NCBI GenBank assembly: GCA_963170055.1
Contig: CAUJGJ010000125.1
Location: forward strand, 455,001-467,500
Direction: 5' to 3'
Origin: Halisarca cf. caerulea
Lineage: Eukaryota; Porifera; Demospongiae; Chondrillida; Halisarcidae
Length of the DNA: 12,500 bases
This document shows, piece after piece, positions 1-7,818 of this stretch. Numbering within the stretch: position 1 is the first letter of the stretch; each line of letters opens with the position of its first letter. A program made the translations under genes and the position numbers. The notes below the pieces were generated by a model that saw only the letters and a list, made by a program, of their open reading frames with translations, ran no database searches and was not told the DNA's origin.

Positions 1-1076
1 GCTTTCTTTATTTCAACAGCCATTGCAACACCTGCTTGCACCTGCTTTTCAATATTGGCAAGAATTATTTGAAGGGTTTCCCGTGCCTCCAGATTTGCTT
101 TTGTGAGCCAAAGGCTTTTGTCATTCATCTTGCCAAGAGCTTGACACACCTTATCATACATTTCTGAATTTTCCTTCCATGTTGCTTGGTATTTATTTAT
201 TTCTCTTTGTTCCTTTGGTTCCTGGCTCCTGTTTTGAGCATACAAGAAGCTGTTGTTGACTGCAAAAATAAGCTCATCATTTATAGGAACCTTTGCTTCT
301 TTCAAGGCATCCACGGCCGGAACACATTCGCTGTCATCCGCATGTGTGGCTGCTATCATGATGCAGTTGCCAATGTCACTGCCAAAGATGTTCAAGATTG
401 ACTTGTATATATATTGCTGGGTAGCTGTCAATCGTACATCTGAGGCTTTCACTACAAAAGCTATACCATTGATATGGTCAACACCGAGATCCTTTGAGTT
501 GAAGAATTCTTTGATTTGTGCAGTATTGGTCTTGTCCTGCTCAACTCCATGTGTATCACCGTAGCCCGGAGTGTCAATAATGGTTAATTGATACTTGCGG
601 CTTGAGTCATCAATATGCATATTATTAAACTTGTATGCTTTAACCCATGGGGTTGGGCTGTGCGACTGGTCCTTCCCCCCTTCATCTTCTGGTAAATTAA
701 GCCTGAAGCGAAAATCGTCTTCAAACTCTACATTCAAAAAATGATTTGCAAGAGCATTTATCAGGGTACTTTTCCCACTTCCGGTTGCACCAACTAGCAT
801 GAGAACCTTGTGAGAGCACGTCAAATCCTCTGCATTCCCACCAACAATTTGATAGGAAGCAATAGACATTTGTGTGTCCTCCTTTGGACCCATAGTTGGA
901 AGTTTATAAACTTCAGGAGGGCCATCACTAATGCGTCTACTCATACTCTTCAGTTTCACCGCAATCGCTTTGGATTTCTGGTCAGATACTGATGCTTGTC
1001 TCACAACAGGATTTGGGAGATTAGCCGTTTTTGGATTTGGTGGCACATATGAGTAGGGAGGAGGTGGCTCAGAAGC
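1..1076 (-). CDS. AIG1/septin-like P-loop GTPase exon (partial, open at left edge)
   Basis: This exon encodes a probable GTP-binding protein of the TRAFAC class, close to the large AIG1/septin-like GTPases expanded in fish and invertebrates; its cellular role is not shown by sequence. About 358 codons stay open to the window edge with no stop. Residues 1-60 are a proline- and serine-rich leader (ASEPPPPYSYVPP at the start). The Walker A/G1 motif GATGSGKST is at residues 96-104 (about 791-765). The G3 motif DTPGYGDT starts at residue 168 (about 575). FVVKASDVRLTATQQY and FGSDIGNCIMIAATHAD follow; THAD takes the G4 place of N/TKxD. A likely helical tail (KSLWLTKANLEARETLQII) follows. The exon starts at 1076 because a pyrimidine-rich tract ending ACAG lies at 1080-1077, so at least one upstream exon exists. 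Reading phase is 0, matching the kinase exon donor at 5660. Coding is confident; subfamily is moderately confident. Confidence 0.92.
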
Positions 1077-1560
1077 CTGTGGAGGAAGTAAACAAAAGGT
1101 GTATTAATTATTATTAAGGTAATTATTATAATATTCAATGAAGAATACCCTAAATATATATAGTTGTGCATAAACCACTTTATAAAAAAATAAATTATCC
1201 AGTTTTGTGTTACATGCTGATTGCATATTATGATTAATGCAATGCCTTGATAAGATCTTATATGTTGACATTGTATTTCATATTATCTAGAATCAAATTA
1301 ACTAAAAATAGTCAACTATTATTATCATTGTTATTATAATTATTATTATCTGATTCTATTAGTTAATTAGATTGCAGTCATAATAATTATAATTATGTAT
1401 TGTATGACATTATAATTAATCACATGCCATTGGACGTGTGTGAGCTGCCTGCCTTTGCGGAGGTATGTTATGTCCGAATCTGAGATAAAGTGGGCGTCTA
1501 TGCGGTTGTAAGGAATGTAATACGATTGGGACACATTTAGAGGGTATATCACGTGTTGTT
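1077..1560. other. AT-rich presumed intron, no feature seen
   Basis: The 3' end of the intron before the GTPase exon sits here on the minus strand, with its acceptor tract at about 1077-1097. The rest is very AT-rich, with many ATT/TAT runs and no convincing open frame on either strand. Confidence 0.6.
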
Positions 1561-1967
1561 TGCACGACCTGCTGGCTAGTCGATGACATCACTGCCTGGT
1601 GTTTACACGTTTTTCGCTTGAGTTCCAGAAGAACCAGTGCTTTGAGCGCATAATATGCTTTTCGAAACTATTTTGCGACCGTTGTGAAGGCAAAGGTAAA
1701 TTCTAAGGGGAAGTGGTGGGTTTTAAAACATCGAATTCGTGCACTGCGCAGTTAGGCCGCCCGGAACAAGGCTAACATAATTGATCTGATAAGAGATTAA
1801 CTTGGTAAGGAGCACAGTCCTGCGAACGTACGTTCCGCGGCAGTTTTCTGAAGAACGAAAACTGATATAGCAAGATTGTGGAAAAGTGACCACGAGCACA
1901 ACTAGCCTGCTGGCACGATTGCATGTGATGTCACGTGATTTTACTGAAGGAAGCTGACTTTCACCAC
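1560..1967. other. CpG-bearing, less AT-rich intronic segment, unassigned
   Basis: Base composition changes from the AT-rich stretch on the left. CACGTG E-boxes lie close to 1550 and 1932, and a TGATGTCATCG-like CRE-related site on the minus strand lies near 1585. It could be an alternative promoter for the GTPase exon if that is a separate gene, but no first exon can be defined. The minus-strand open frame 2274-1723 runs through this segment and the foldback to its right; it has no recognisable domain and I do not call it a gene. Confidence 0.25.
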
Positions 1968-2287
1968 AAGAAAACTTCATCGAAAAACGCAGTGGTAGAA
2001 ATCTCCGATTTGCACCATGATACTTTGAGGTATTGTTCCCAAAGGTCCAAACCCCTAGAATCCGAATCAAGGTCTCTGTACGTTGCTCCCTTTGTTTTAT
2101 GTCCAACGGATTGTAACCAGTCACCCTAGAATTTTGCACAAATCGTTGGACATTACAGCCATGCAGTGGAGCCTGAAGACCCTGATTCGGATTTAATAAG
2201 TTCGATATCTGTGTGTTCTTTTGAGCCAAGTTTTGTGTCCAAAAGCCTAAGTTTCTACCACCGCGTTTTTGCATTTTTATGTTTTCT
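1968..2287. repeat. Imperfect foldback (inverted duplication, arms about 150-160 bp)
   Basis: The left arm (about 1968-2127) and the reverse complement of the right arm (about 2128-2287) align along almost their full length. Shared landmarks in order are AAGAAAAC, AAAAACGC.GTGGTAGAAA, AATCCGAATCA.GGTCT and ATGTCCAACG, then the centre near 2127. Arms are clearly diverged, so this is an old foldback or MITE-like element rather than a recent palindrome. No target-site duplication was found. Similarity may extend further out on both sides. The long minus-strand frame over it is probably a by-product. Confidence 0.7.
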
Positions 2288-2521
2288 TATACGTTCAGAA
2301 AAACTCGTCATACGAAGTTTTGTGACCCTCCAGAAGAATCTAAAAGACTCAGATACAAAGTAGATATGCATAAGATATAACACAAGGTGTTTTCTCGACA
2401 TCAATACTAGTGCACATGCAAAACAGACTGATTGATTTCACTCCTTCGATAACGGCGGCCATTTTTGTTTATGTCCAGATCGGACATAACATACCTGCGT
2501 GTGATTCAAACTTGGAAGTGA

Positions 2522-2525
<4 letters not shown>

Positions 2526-2588
<63 letters not shown>
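2526..2588. repeat. (TA)n microsatellite
   Basis: An uninterrupted TA dinucleotide run of about 31 units, inside the presumed intron. Length in the assembly may be unreliable. Confidence 0.98.
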
Positions 2589-2591
<3 letters not shown>

Positions 2592-2621
2592 CATGCTTGA
2601 TGTACATTGTTTGGTAGTTAC

Positions 2622-2799
2622 CTAAACACCCCAAATTTCATCCTTATTCCAACTATTGGGAAGATCTCTTTCACTTGTTCTTGTTTAGTTTGAGGAGACA
2701 TGCATGCTCCATCAATTGCATTTCCTTTAAAGCATCAGCAACATCACTATACTTGGAAGCCACCAAATCATACAGGGTATTGACATTGAGCTTTTTTAA
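2622..2799 (-). pseudogene. SAM-domain-like exon remnant, frame-disrupted
   Basis: Two overlapping minus-strand frames look coding. The first (about 2799-2671) reads KLNVNTLYDLVASKYSDVAD. The second (about 2737-2622) reads FKGNAIDGACMSPQTKQEQV and then KEIFPIVGIRMKFGVF. The pattern F..N.IDG..(20 residues)..FP..G.R.KF is typical of the second half of SAM domains, a protein-interaction helix bundle. The join needs a one-base frame change at about 2725-2736. A possible donor TTTAG/GTAACT ends the exon at 2622. The upstream end is cut at a TTAA by the adjacent piggyBac-like element; a few codons (GAG GAA) resume across it at 3630-3625. It may be a lost exon of the kinase-GTPase gene or an unrelated fragment. 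Confidence 0.45.
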
Positions 2800-3620
2800 C
2801 CTTTTAACGACCATTAGCCACTATAGTGGCCTATAACAACAAGTATATACTTAAAGACCGCGGCCCGGGGTGCGAAAGTTGCACAATTGCCACAAAAGTT
2901 AGTGTGGCAGAAAGGGTATTGTCTATAGTTGCCAGGCCAAACCTCATAGTCATACATAGCTGTACTAGTGTCAAAGAAATTCTACAAGAAACGTACTTGT
3001 ACTCACTAACACACAGTTATACAAACAGTTTACTAAGTTATACAAACAAAAATGGCTTCCGCCGAAAGTTGCACGCTGAAACAATACATTATTTCTTGGG
3101 TATAGTATCATATTAGGCCTTTGTTTATTTAATCAATACTGAAACAAAGCGCAGCAAAGAGTGGAACGAAACTCTCCTCATAACTTTTCTTACAGGGATA
3201 TGTCGTTCTTTTCTTTTCCCGTCACATGCAGAACTAACAATTCTTCTCGTTCCATTGACAGAAGCGTCTCCCTTGAAGACAGGTGCATACTTTTAAGCCT
3301 TAAAAGTCAACCTAAGCTTTGTATCACACATGCAATCACTGCTTGAAATGTTTCAAATGACCAGGACTAGACAACTCGGAAATAACGCACAAACATACTC
3401 TTACAAAAGAACCTTAAAATCACGAACAGTAGTATCATCCACATTCGAACAAATGAAAAAGAGTATCTTGAGGACAGCAGTGAGTACTACGGCAGAAACA
3501 AAACGTTATGCATTTTAGTGATTTTCCTGACCAAACGAATCTTCTAAATATTCGAGCCACTTTAGTGGCTAACGGTCGTTAATGGTCTAGCAATGACAGA
3601 AACACACGGTCGTTAAAAGG
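2800..3620. mobile_element. Non-autonomous piggyBac-like element (821 bp)
   Basis: TTAA flanks both ends (2796-2799 and 3621-3624). The termini are exact 13-bp inverted repeats, CCTTTTAACGACC (2800-2812) and its complement (3608-3620). A second, internal inverted repeat of 17 bp, TTAGCCACTATAGTGGC (2814-2830), matches 3572-3556 with one mismatch. Spacing is asymmetric: 1 bp on the left, 35 bp on the right. TTAA target sites plus a 13-bp terminal and a subterminal repeat with unequal spacers are the hallmarks of piggyBac ends. No transposase-like frame is present inside; the longest frame (about 96 codons) has no recognisable motif, so mobility would need a transposase supplied elsewhere. Confidence 0.85.
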
Positions 3621-3624
3621 TTAA

Positions 3625-3855
3625 TTCCTCAGAGTCTCAGGAATTGGCATAGTTTTAGACTACTAAAATTTTGGTACATGTATAGTAGAATGTCTCTGGT
3701 TCAGAATCCCAACTAATGGCCCAATTGAACACTGCATGCATGCTCATTTATAATTGAACTCCTTTTATAGCTAACTGAACTCAGACCACACCCACATGCA
3801 CACTATAATGCATGATATTTATAGTCTTATGCATGGTGCCCTCAGGAATTCACAA
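3625..3855. other. Presumed intron, nothing clear
   Basis: Contains only the few bases continuing the SAM-like remnant at 3625-3632 and mixed AT-rich sequence. No gene or repeat was recognised. Confidence 0.4.
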
Positions 3856-3860
3856 AACTT

Positions 3861-4052
3861 CCACATGCACACATATACACACACACGTATGTGTATGCAC
3901 GCAGACTGCAGACATGCACACACACACATGCACACACGCACGCATGCACATGCACACGCACGCATGCACACACACATATGCACACACATATATACACACA
4001 TACACACACACACACAAACACACATGCACACATGAACGCATGTGCACACATT
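3861..4052. repeat. Imperfect CA-rich repeat tract
   Basis: A degenerate (CA)n tract with many ATGCAC, CGCACG and CATACA interruptions. The several open frames across it on both strands encode only Cys-Val or His-Thr repeats and are artefacts. Confidence 0.95.
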
Positions 4053-4082
4053 TACAAGACATATAAACATAGAGTAAACCAA

Positions 4083-4430
4083 TCAGAACATAATATGGAT
4101 TACCGAGTTGAATATATATCTTAATAGTCTTTTAGACTATAAGTGACAATCTGCCAGTGGTAGCGTAATATGAGATGAAGAAGACAAAACTTAATTTGCA
4201 AAAATTCCGAATTTTGTGTGTCTGCATCATGATCACAGAATAGTAAGAAAAGTTGCATTAATTAAATTTTGCATCTACAAATAATTTTTTACAAAAATCA
4301 CACCCAGCTGAAATCCTATAAATTATAGTAAATGCGTAGTTATCTGGAACCCATGCAATGTTCAACTGCTACTATTACTGCAAATTTTGTATTTGCTCAA
4401 TATTAAGTTACCAAATCAACCAGCCTTTAC
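4083..4430. other. Presumed intron, no feature seen
   Basis: AT-rich sequence without a supported exon, repeat or hairpin. It follows the candidate donor at 4430 on the minus strand. Confidence 0.5.
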
Positions 4431-4546
4431 CCACTGCAAGCACTCTTTGACTGCCCTGGCAATGGCTTAACTTTAGGAAGCTTCGGCAGTGAACTCCTTT
4501 CAATTTGCAGCATACGCTTAAGATCATCTTCAACCTCTATATACAG
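4431..4546 (-). CDS. Candidate small exon encoding a basic linker (hypothetical)
   Basis: The frame LYIEVEDDLKRMLQIERSS continues as LPKLPKVKPLPGQSKSACSG, a charged, probably helical segment followed by a Lys/Pro-rich linker, and is open from an AACAG acceptor-like site (4547) to a GG/GTAAAG donor-like site (4430). It would enter in phase 0 and leave in phase 2. The phase-2 exit does not fit the GTPase exon directly, so another exon would be needed between them. A preceding 80-bp intron (4626-4547, GTATCC to ACAG) would link it to the transmembrane exon. No family was recognised; the call rests on codon-like composition and splice sites only. Confidence 0.35.
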
Positions 4547-4758
4547 CTGTTATACATTTTCTGGGGCTGCATATTATTGAATAGACGCATCTGCGCTTGG
4601 CCACTGCTTGAAAATTTTGTGGATACCCCTTTTCCCAGATACGGGTCACAAATAATACCAAATATCACTATAAGTGTACCAGGTCCAATAATCCATATCA
4701 CAATCCCAAAAAGGCTATTCAGACCTTTGTGGTGAACAAGTGCATGTTTAAAGGTATG
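4537..4758 (-). CDS. Candidate exon encoding a transmembrane segment
   Basis: The frame begins after a good acceptor (TTAATCTTCCCAG, AG at 4760-4759) in phase 0 and is open for 73 codons to TAG at 4539-4537. It reads HTFKHALVHHKGLNS, then a strongly hydrophobic span of about 21 residues (LFGIVIWIIGPG, then TLIVIFGII), then CDPYLGKGVSTKF and a polar tail. Such a span would be a single membrane helix. The kinase exon ends in phase 0 901 bp upstream, so direct splicing would give a roughly 355-residue kinase with a C-terminal membrane anchor. Alternatively it is spliced out at 4627 (GGG/GTATCC) into the next small exon. It may also be a decayed or unrelated fragment; no homologous family was recognised. 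Confidence 0.45.
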   Translation of the reverse strand, partial: HTFKHALVHHKGLNSLFGIVIWIIGPGTLIVIFGIICDPYLGKGVSTKFSSSGQAQMRLFNNMQPQKMYNSCI

Positions 4759-5170
4759 CTGGGAAGATTAATTGAGTCTAAACATTGCCAGCATGTAATA
4801 ATACGTATACATGCAGGGAAGTGCCTACAGTAGTCTGCAGTGGTCGCCTGACCAGCACTGATTTTAACCAACCAGGACTAAGAGAGTCCCAGCCACAAAT
4901 TATACAATATAACTAAAACTTGAATACAGGCTTACTAAAACTTACCGTATACTAAGTAGGGTCAGGATGGTTATGCTTTAGCCCAACCAATATTCACAAG
5001 TTACCTCAAACTGTTTTTAACCTTTGCAGTGAAGGTTCAGGCTTCTAAGAATCTGAGACAGCTCAATCAATAACTTAGGTCATTGCTATGTGAATCAGCC
5101 ATAATTATTATCATTGCACAATATGGAGAGGTAATTGCAGAGGCTGTTGTTATGTGACTTCAAGCACTGC
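4759..5170. other. Presumed intron of the kinase gene, nothing clear
   Basis: No supported exon was found on either strand. The minus-strand acceptor tract for the transmembrane exon is at about 4759-4775. Confidence 0.45.
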
Positions 5171-5223
5171 CAATGGCCTCCTCTAATACTGCAAGCTACT
5201 TGCAGTGTTAGATGAGGCCATTG
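5171..5223. repeat. 53-nt near-perfect hairpin, loop of 3
   Basis: Arms 5171-5195 and 5199-5223 are complementary at 23 of 25 positions around a CTA loop; the left arm starts CAATGGCCTC and ends ACTGCAAG. It lies in the first intron of the kinase gene. It may be a tiny foldback element; the loop is too short for a usual pre-miRNA. Confidence 0.85.
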
Positions 5224-5256
5224 ATTCTGATGGTCATGATCGAAGATTCTGTTCAC

Positions 5257-5271
5257 GGTGTGTTTGTGTGC

Positions 5272-5330
<59 letters not shown>

Positions 5331-5377
5331 AGTATGCATGCGTGCGTGTGTGCGTGCGTATGTGTGTGTGTGCGTGC

Positions 5378-5427
<50 letters not shown>
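5257..5427. repeat. (TG)n microsatellite, interrupted
   Basis: Two long pure TG runs separated by a TGCGTGCGTATG-type degenerate middle, in the first intron of the kinase gene. The overlapping Cys-Val open frames are artefacts. Confidence 0.97.
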
Positions 5428-5428
<1 letters not shown>

Positions 5429-5659
5429 TGCGTGGAGGGGAGGATCATGACTTCTACACCACATATAAAGTGAATATGCTTATATACAGAGCATTCTCGC
5501 CACTTCCATTATGCATACTATAATCACAAACACAAAAGATAACTGAATAACTGATATAGAATAATAATAGAATAACTGAGGCAAATAGTACGATAATTTG
5601 CAGATTCTGAGATACAATACATGTAAATGAGAATTTAAAGTACATGTATAGTCACTCAC

Positions 5660-6505
5660 CAATCGATTCAAGTGTTCATACAACCGAGTGGTACTTAAGC
5701 GTTTCTTGGGGTCATCTTCTAAACACCGAACCACGATTGGCTTCAGTGGATGATCCTCGGGCAATTTCAATAGATCAGCTTCGCGTCGAATAGTTTCCTT
5801 CACTGCTCCGATGTTGTTTGGCTTAACAACTGGAAAATGCTGGGTAGCCACCTCCAGCATAAGAACACCAGCAGAGAACGTGTCAATCTTCTCATTATAA
5901 CGAGCCCCGTCCTTTAGTGATTCTGGAGGCATATATGTGATAGCTCCAGGTCCCAGCGAATAAAAATACAAGACATTGTGCTCTTTTAAGCGTGATTGCC
6001 CGAGGTCTCCGATCTTCACTGTGCCGTCTTCTGATATCATAATGTTTTTGTCGTTTAGATCGCGATGTATGATTGGCTGAGAGAGAGAGTGGAGGTAATG
6101 GAGTGCTCTGGCGATGGAGAGACATATTTCGATTGCTTCCAGACAACTGATTTCGCCTCTCTTACGCTTCAAATAATCTCGGAGGTTTTCTTTCATTCTT
6201 TCCATAACGAGAATCGGTTCGCCAGTCGCTTGGTCGTAGTAAGCACCGTAGAACTTCACGACGTTTCGATGATCCGCTTTCTTCAGAAGCATACACTCAC
6301 GATGGAAGTCTTCTAACACGCTCTCGGTGGTCCCTTCTGTTTCGGCTCCTTCCAACAGGGCATTGTGAATCTTCTTCACGGCTACGGGTTGACCATTCAA
6401 GTCTCCTTCGTAAACAGTTCCCCATGCTCCACGGTTTATCTCTTTTCCGATGGTAAGACCAGGAGGTTTCGGTGGAAAAAGCCTAGCCACTGGCACAGAC
6501 ATCAT
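5660..6505 (-). CDS. TKL-type protein kinase domain, first coding exon
   Basis: Encodes 282 residues holding one complete kinase domain that would transfer phosphate from ATP to Ser/Thr or Tyr. The Gly loop RGAWGTVYEG is at 25-34, VAVK lysine at 44, helix-C Glu at about 70 (FHRE), catalytic loop HRDLNDKN at 147-154, metal-binding DLG at 167-169, PPE at 193-195, and the conserved late Arg at 269. All catalytic residues are present, so it is probably active. Oddities are Asn for Lys after HRDL and DLG for DFG. The start is the first of two ATGs (6505, 6502), with an in-frame TAA 36 bases upstream. The frame runs on to 5480, but a GTGAGT donor at 5659 falls exactly at the end of the kinase domain in phase 0; I end the exon there. 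No signal peptide. Ser/Thr versus Tyr specificity is uncertain. Confidence 0.92.
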
Positions 6506-6700
6506 AGATACTGAAAAACCTATGTAGGCATTGGGTTAGTCTGGCCGGCCTGCTACGACCGTCCCATATGTAGGGTCGTAGCAGGCCAGACGACCAGACT
6601 AGTATTGGCTGTGCCTGCGCCGCATGCTTTCCTGTCACGTGAGCGCGGCGGCCTTCAATATTTGCAATGTTCCTCATTAAAAATAAAAGAATGTAAGATT
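6506..6700 (-). promoter_or_regulatory. Likely 5' flank/promoter of the kinase gene
   Basis: This segment is visibly richer in GC and CpG than its surroundings (GCGCCGC, GAGCGCGGCGGCC) and contains a TCACGTGA E-box at 6635-6642, a site for bHLH factors of the USF/MAX type. TTTTTCAG directly before the ATG resembles a splice acceptor, so a non-coding first exon is also possible. No TATA box was identified. Confidence 0.4.
6537..6601. repeat. Inverted repeat upstream of the kinase start
   Basis: A perfect 14-bp stem, GGCCTGCTACGACC (6547-6560) with 6574-6587, around a 13-nt loop, is enclosed by an outer pair TAGTCTGG (6537-6544) and CCAGACTA (6594-6601). It lies 32 bp from the kinase ATG and could be a foldback-element remnant or a structured 5' leader. 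Confidence 0.85.
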
Positions 6701-6711
6701 GACACACTGTT

Positions 6712-6921
6712 CAGGATCGTGCAAAAAGGCTTTATCAAAAAATCATCCTCCAAAACACTGGGAACAAGGGTAAGGTGCAAAACAGATACATGGCTAGGTG
6801 GGCAAATTAAGGGCAAGATGAGCATAGCCAGGGCTAGACGAACATAGGGCTACACATACATGAGGCTAAAAGGGTATAGGGCTAAACAGAGTTTAGTTGG
6901 ACTGAGTGCACACTGTGGAAA
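6712..6921 (+). repeat. Dispersed repeat, copy A
   Basis: Shares ordered blocks with the reverse complement of 11141-11285: CAGG.T.GTGCAAAA, TCAAAAAAT, AACACT.GGAACAAGG, GGCTAGGTGGG, and CAGAGTTTAG.TGGACT.AGTGC. Copy A carries extra internal sequence of GGGCTA-type subrepeats around 6825-6885. The element class is unknown and no coding frame is evident. Confidence 0.75.
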
Positions 6922-6948
6922 TTCCTGCATCACACATGTGCAGCACAT

Positions 6949-6979
6949 TATACGTATATATGTGCTGCGGGATGTATAC
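6949..6979. repeat. Small hairpin
   Basis: GCAGCACAT and ATGTGCTGC pair around a TATACGTATAT loop next to the dispersed repeat. The function is unknown. Confidence 0.6.
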
Positions 6980-7237
6980 TATATACATGCACCCCTTTGT
7001 AAGACCATACAATTTTGCTGGTCCCAAATGTACATGTTGTGCCCATTACCAATTTCCCCTCTTTTTAACAACGTACACTAACCACCTTCCGCAGGTCTCT
7101 GAGGATGGTCTCTCAAAAGGAGTACCACTGTTACAGTAATACTAAGTCTCTAGTCTCTAGCCTTGGTCTCTAGATCTGTTATGATTATGATCACTCTTAA
7201 TAGACTAGCAGAACTGAAATAATCCCAGTCCTTATAG

Positions 7238-7818
7238 AGACATATGGATTGTTATAGAAGGAGAGAAACTGCGGACAGACCAGCACATTAAGGCTGCAAA
7301 CTGTTTACTCAGAAAACAATTTCCCCTTGCGAATGGCCGCCCTCAAGGGACAGGATGATCTGTCATTTGAAGTGACAAAGACGCCTTTTGTGCAGATTCT
7401 ACATAATGAGGACAACCATTGGCTAACAATCATTGCCATGGATGAGGCCAGTGTATTGGTGTACGACAGTATGCACACAACCATTAACTCTGCCACTAAA
7501 CAACAGGCTGCTCAGTTGCATACTTAGGTATAAGAATAAGTTTATTAGGTTCAGTTTAGAAACACCCGCAGAAACAAAACGGAGCAACTGACTGTGGGCT
7601 ATTTGCATTGCCTTCCTCACTGAATTTTGTTACAATGGAAGCTTCCCACATGGCTGAGGTATGAAATAATGACAGTTGACTTTATTATAACATTATGTAG
7701 CATATATTATTCTCTTCTCCATAATTATAGATACCACCAACCAGAAATGAGGCAATGTCTCCTGGATTGTTTTGATAGCTTGAAGGAGAGATGTGGCCAT
7801 TCTCCTCAACAGCTGTGA
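7238..7818 (+). pseudogene. Ulp1-like (C48) cysteine protease relic
   Basis: Plus-strand segments match, in order, the Ulp1-like domain common in invertebrate repeats. DQHIKAANCLLRKQFPLANG (from 7278) is the usual D-HI-AA-LL-QFP block. VQILHNEDNHWLTI follows, with the His candidate at 7417, and then VYDSM with the Asp candidate at 7465. QKQNGATDCGLFA carries the Gln at 7575 and the Cys candidate at 7593. The C-terminal QPEMRQCLLDCF ends at TGA 7816-7818. These lie in different frames: shifts are needed near 7345, between 7525 and 7570, and near 7605, so it is not translatable as it stands. An acceptor-like TCCTTATAG precedes 7238 and a 72-bp GT/AG intron (7659-7730) is intact. In the family the enzyme cuts SUMO or similar tags; here it is probably a transposon-borne or decayed host copy. 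Confidence 0.75.

Noticed and set aside
1620..1640. Heat-shock-element-like GTTCCAGAAGAACC
   Set aside because: Only two of three TTC/GAA units match, and no promoter can be shown here.
1723..2274. 183-codon minus-strand open frame
   Set aside because: It reads through one arm of the foldback and an AT/CpG mixed segment, shows no domain or codon pattern, and is best explained as chance in a repeat.
2826..3116. 96-codon frame inside the piggyBac-like element
   Set aside because: No transposase motif or other recognisable domain; too short for an 821-bp deletion derivative to encode function.
5205..5523. Several Cys-Val and His-Thr repeat open frames at the TG/CA tracts (also near 3800-4124, 11353-11660 and 12000-12287)
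   Set aside because: They are direct products of the dinucleotide repeats and have no independent support.
5480..5659. Continuation of the kinase open frame for about 60 more codons
   Set aside because: It lies beyond a consensus GTGAGT donor at the domain end and turns into a Tyr/Ile/Val-rich AT-driven sequence, typical of reading into an intron.
6065..6316. Plus-strand and alternate-frame open frames inside the kinase exon
   Set aside because: They are shadows of the well-supported kinase frame.
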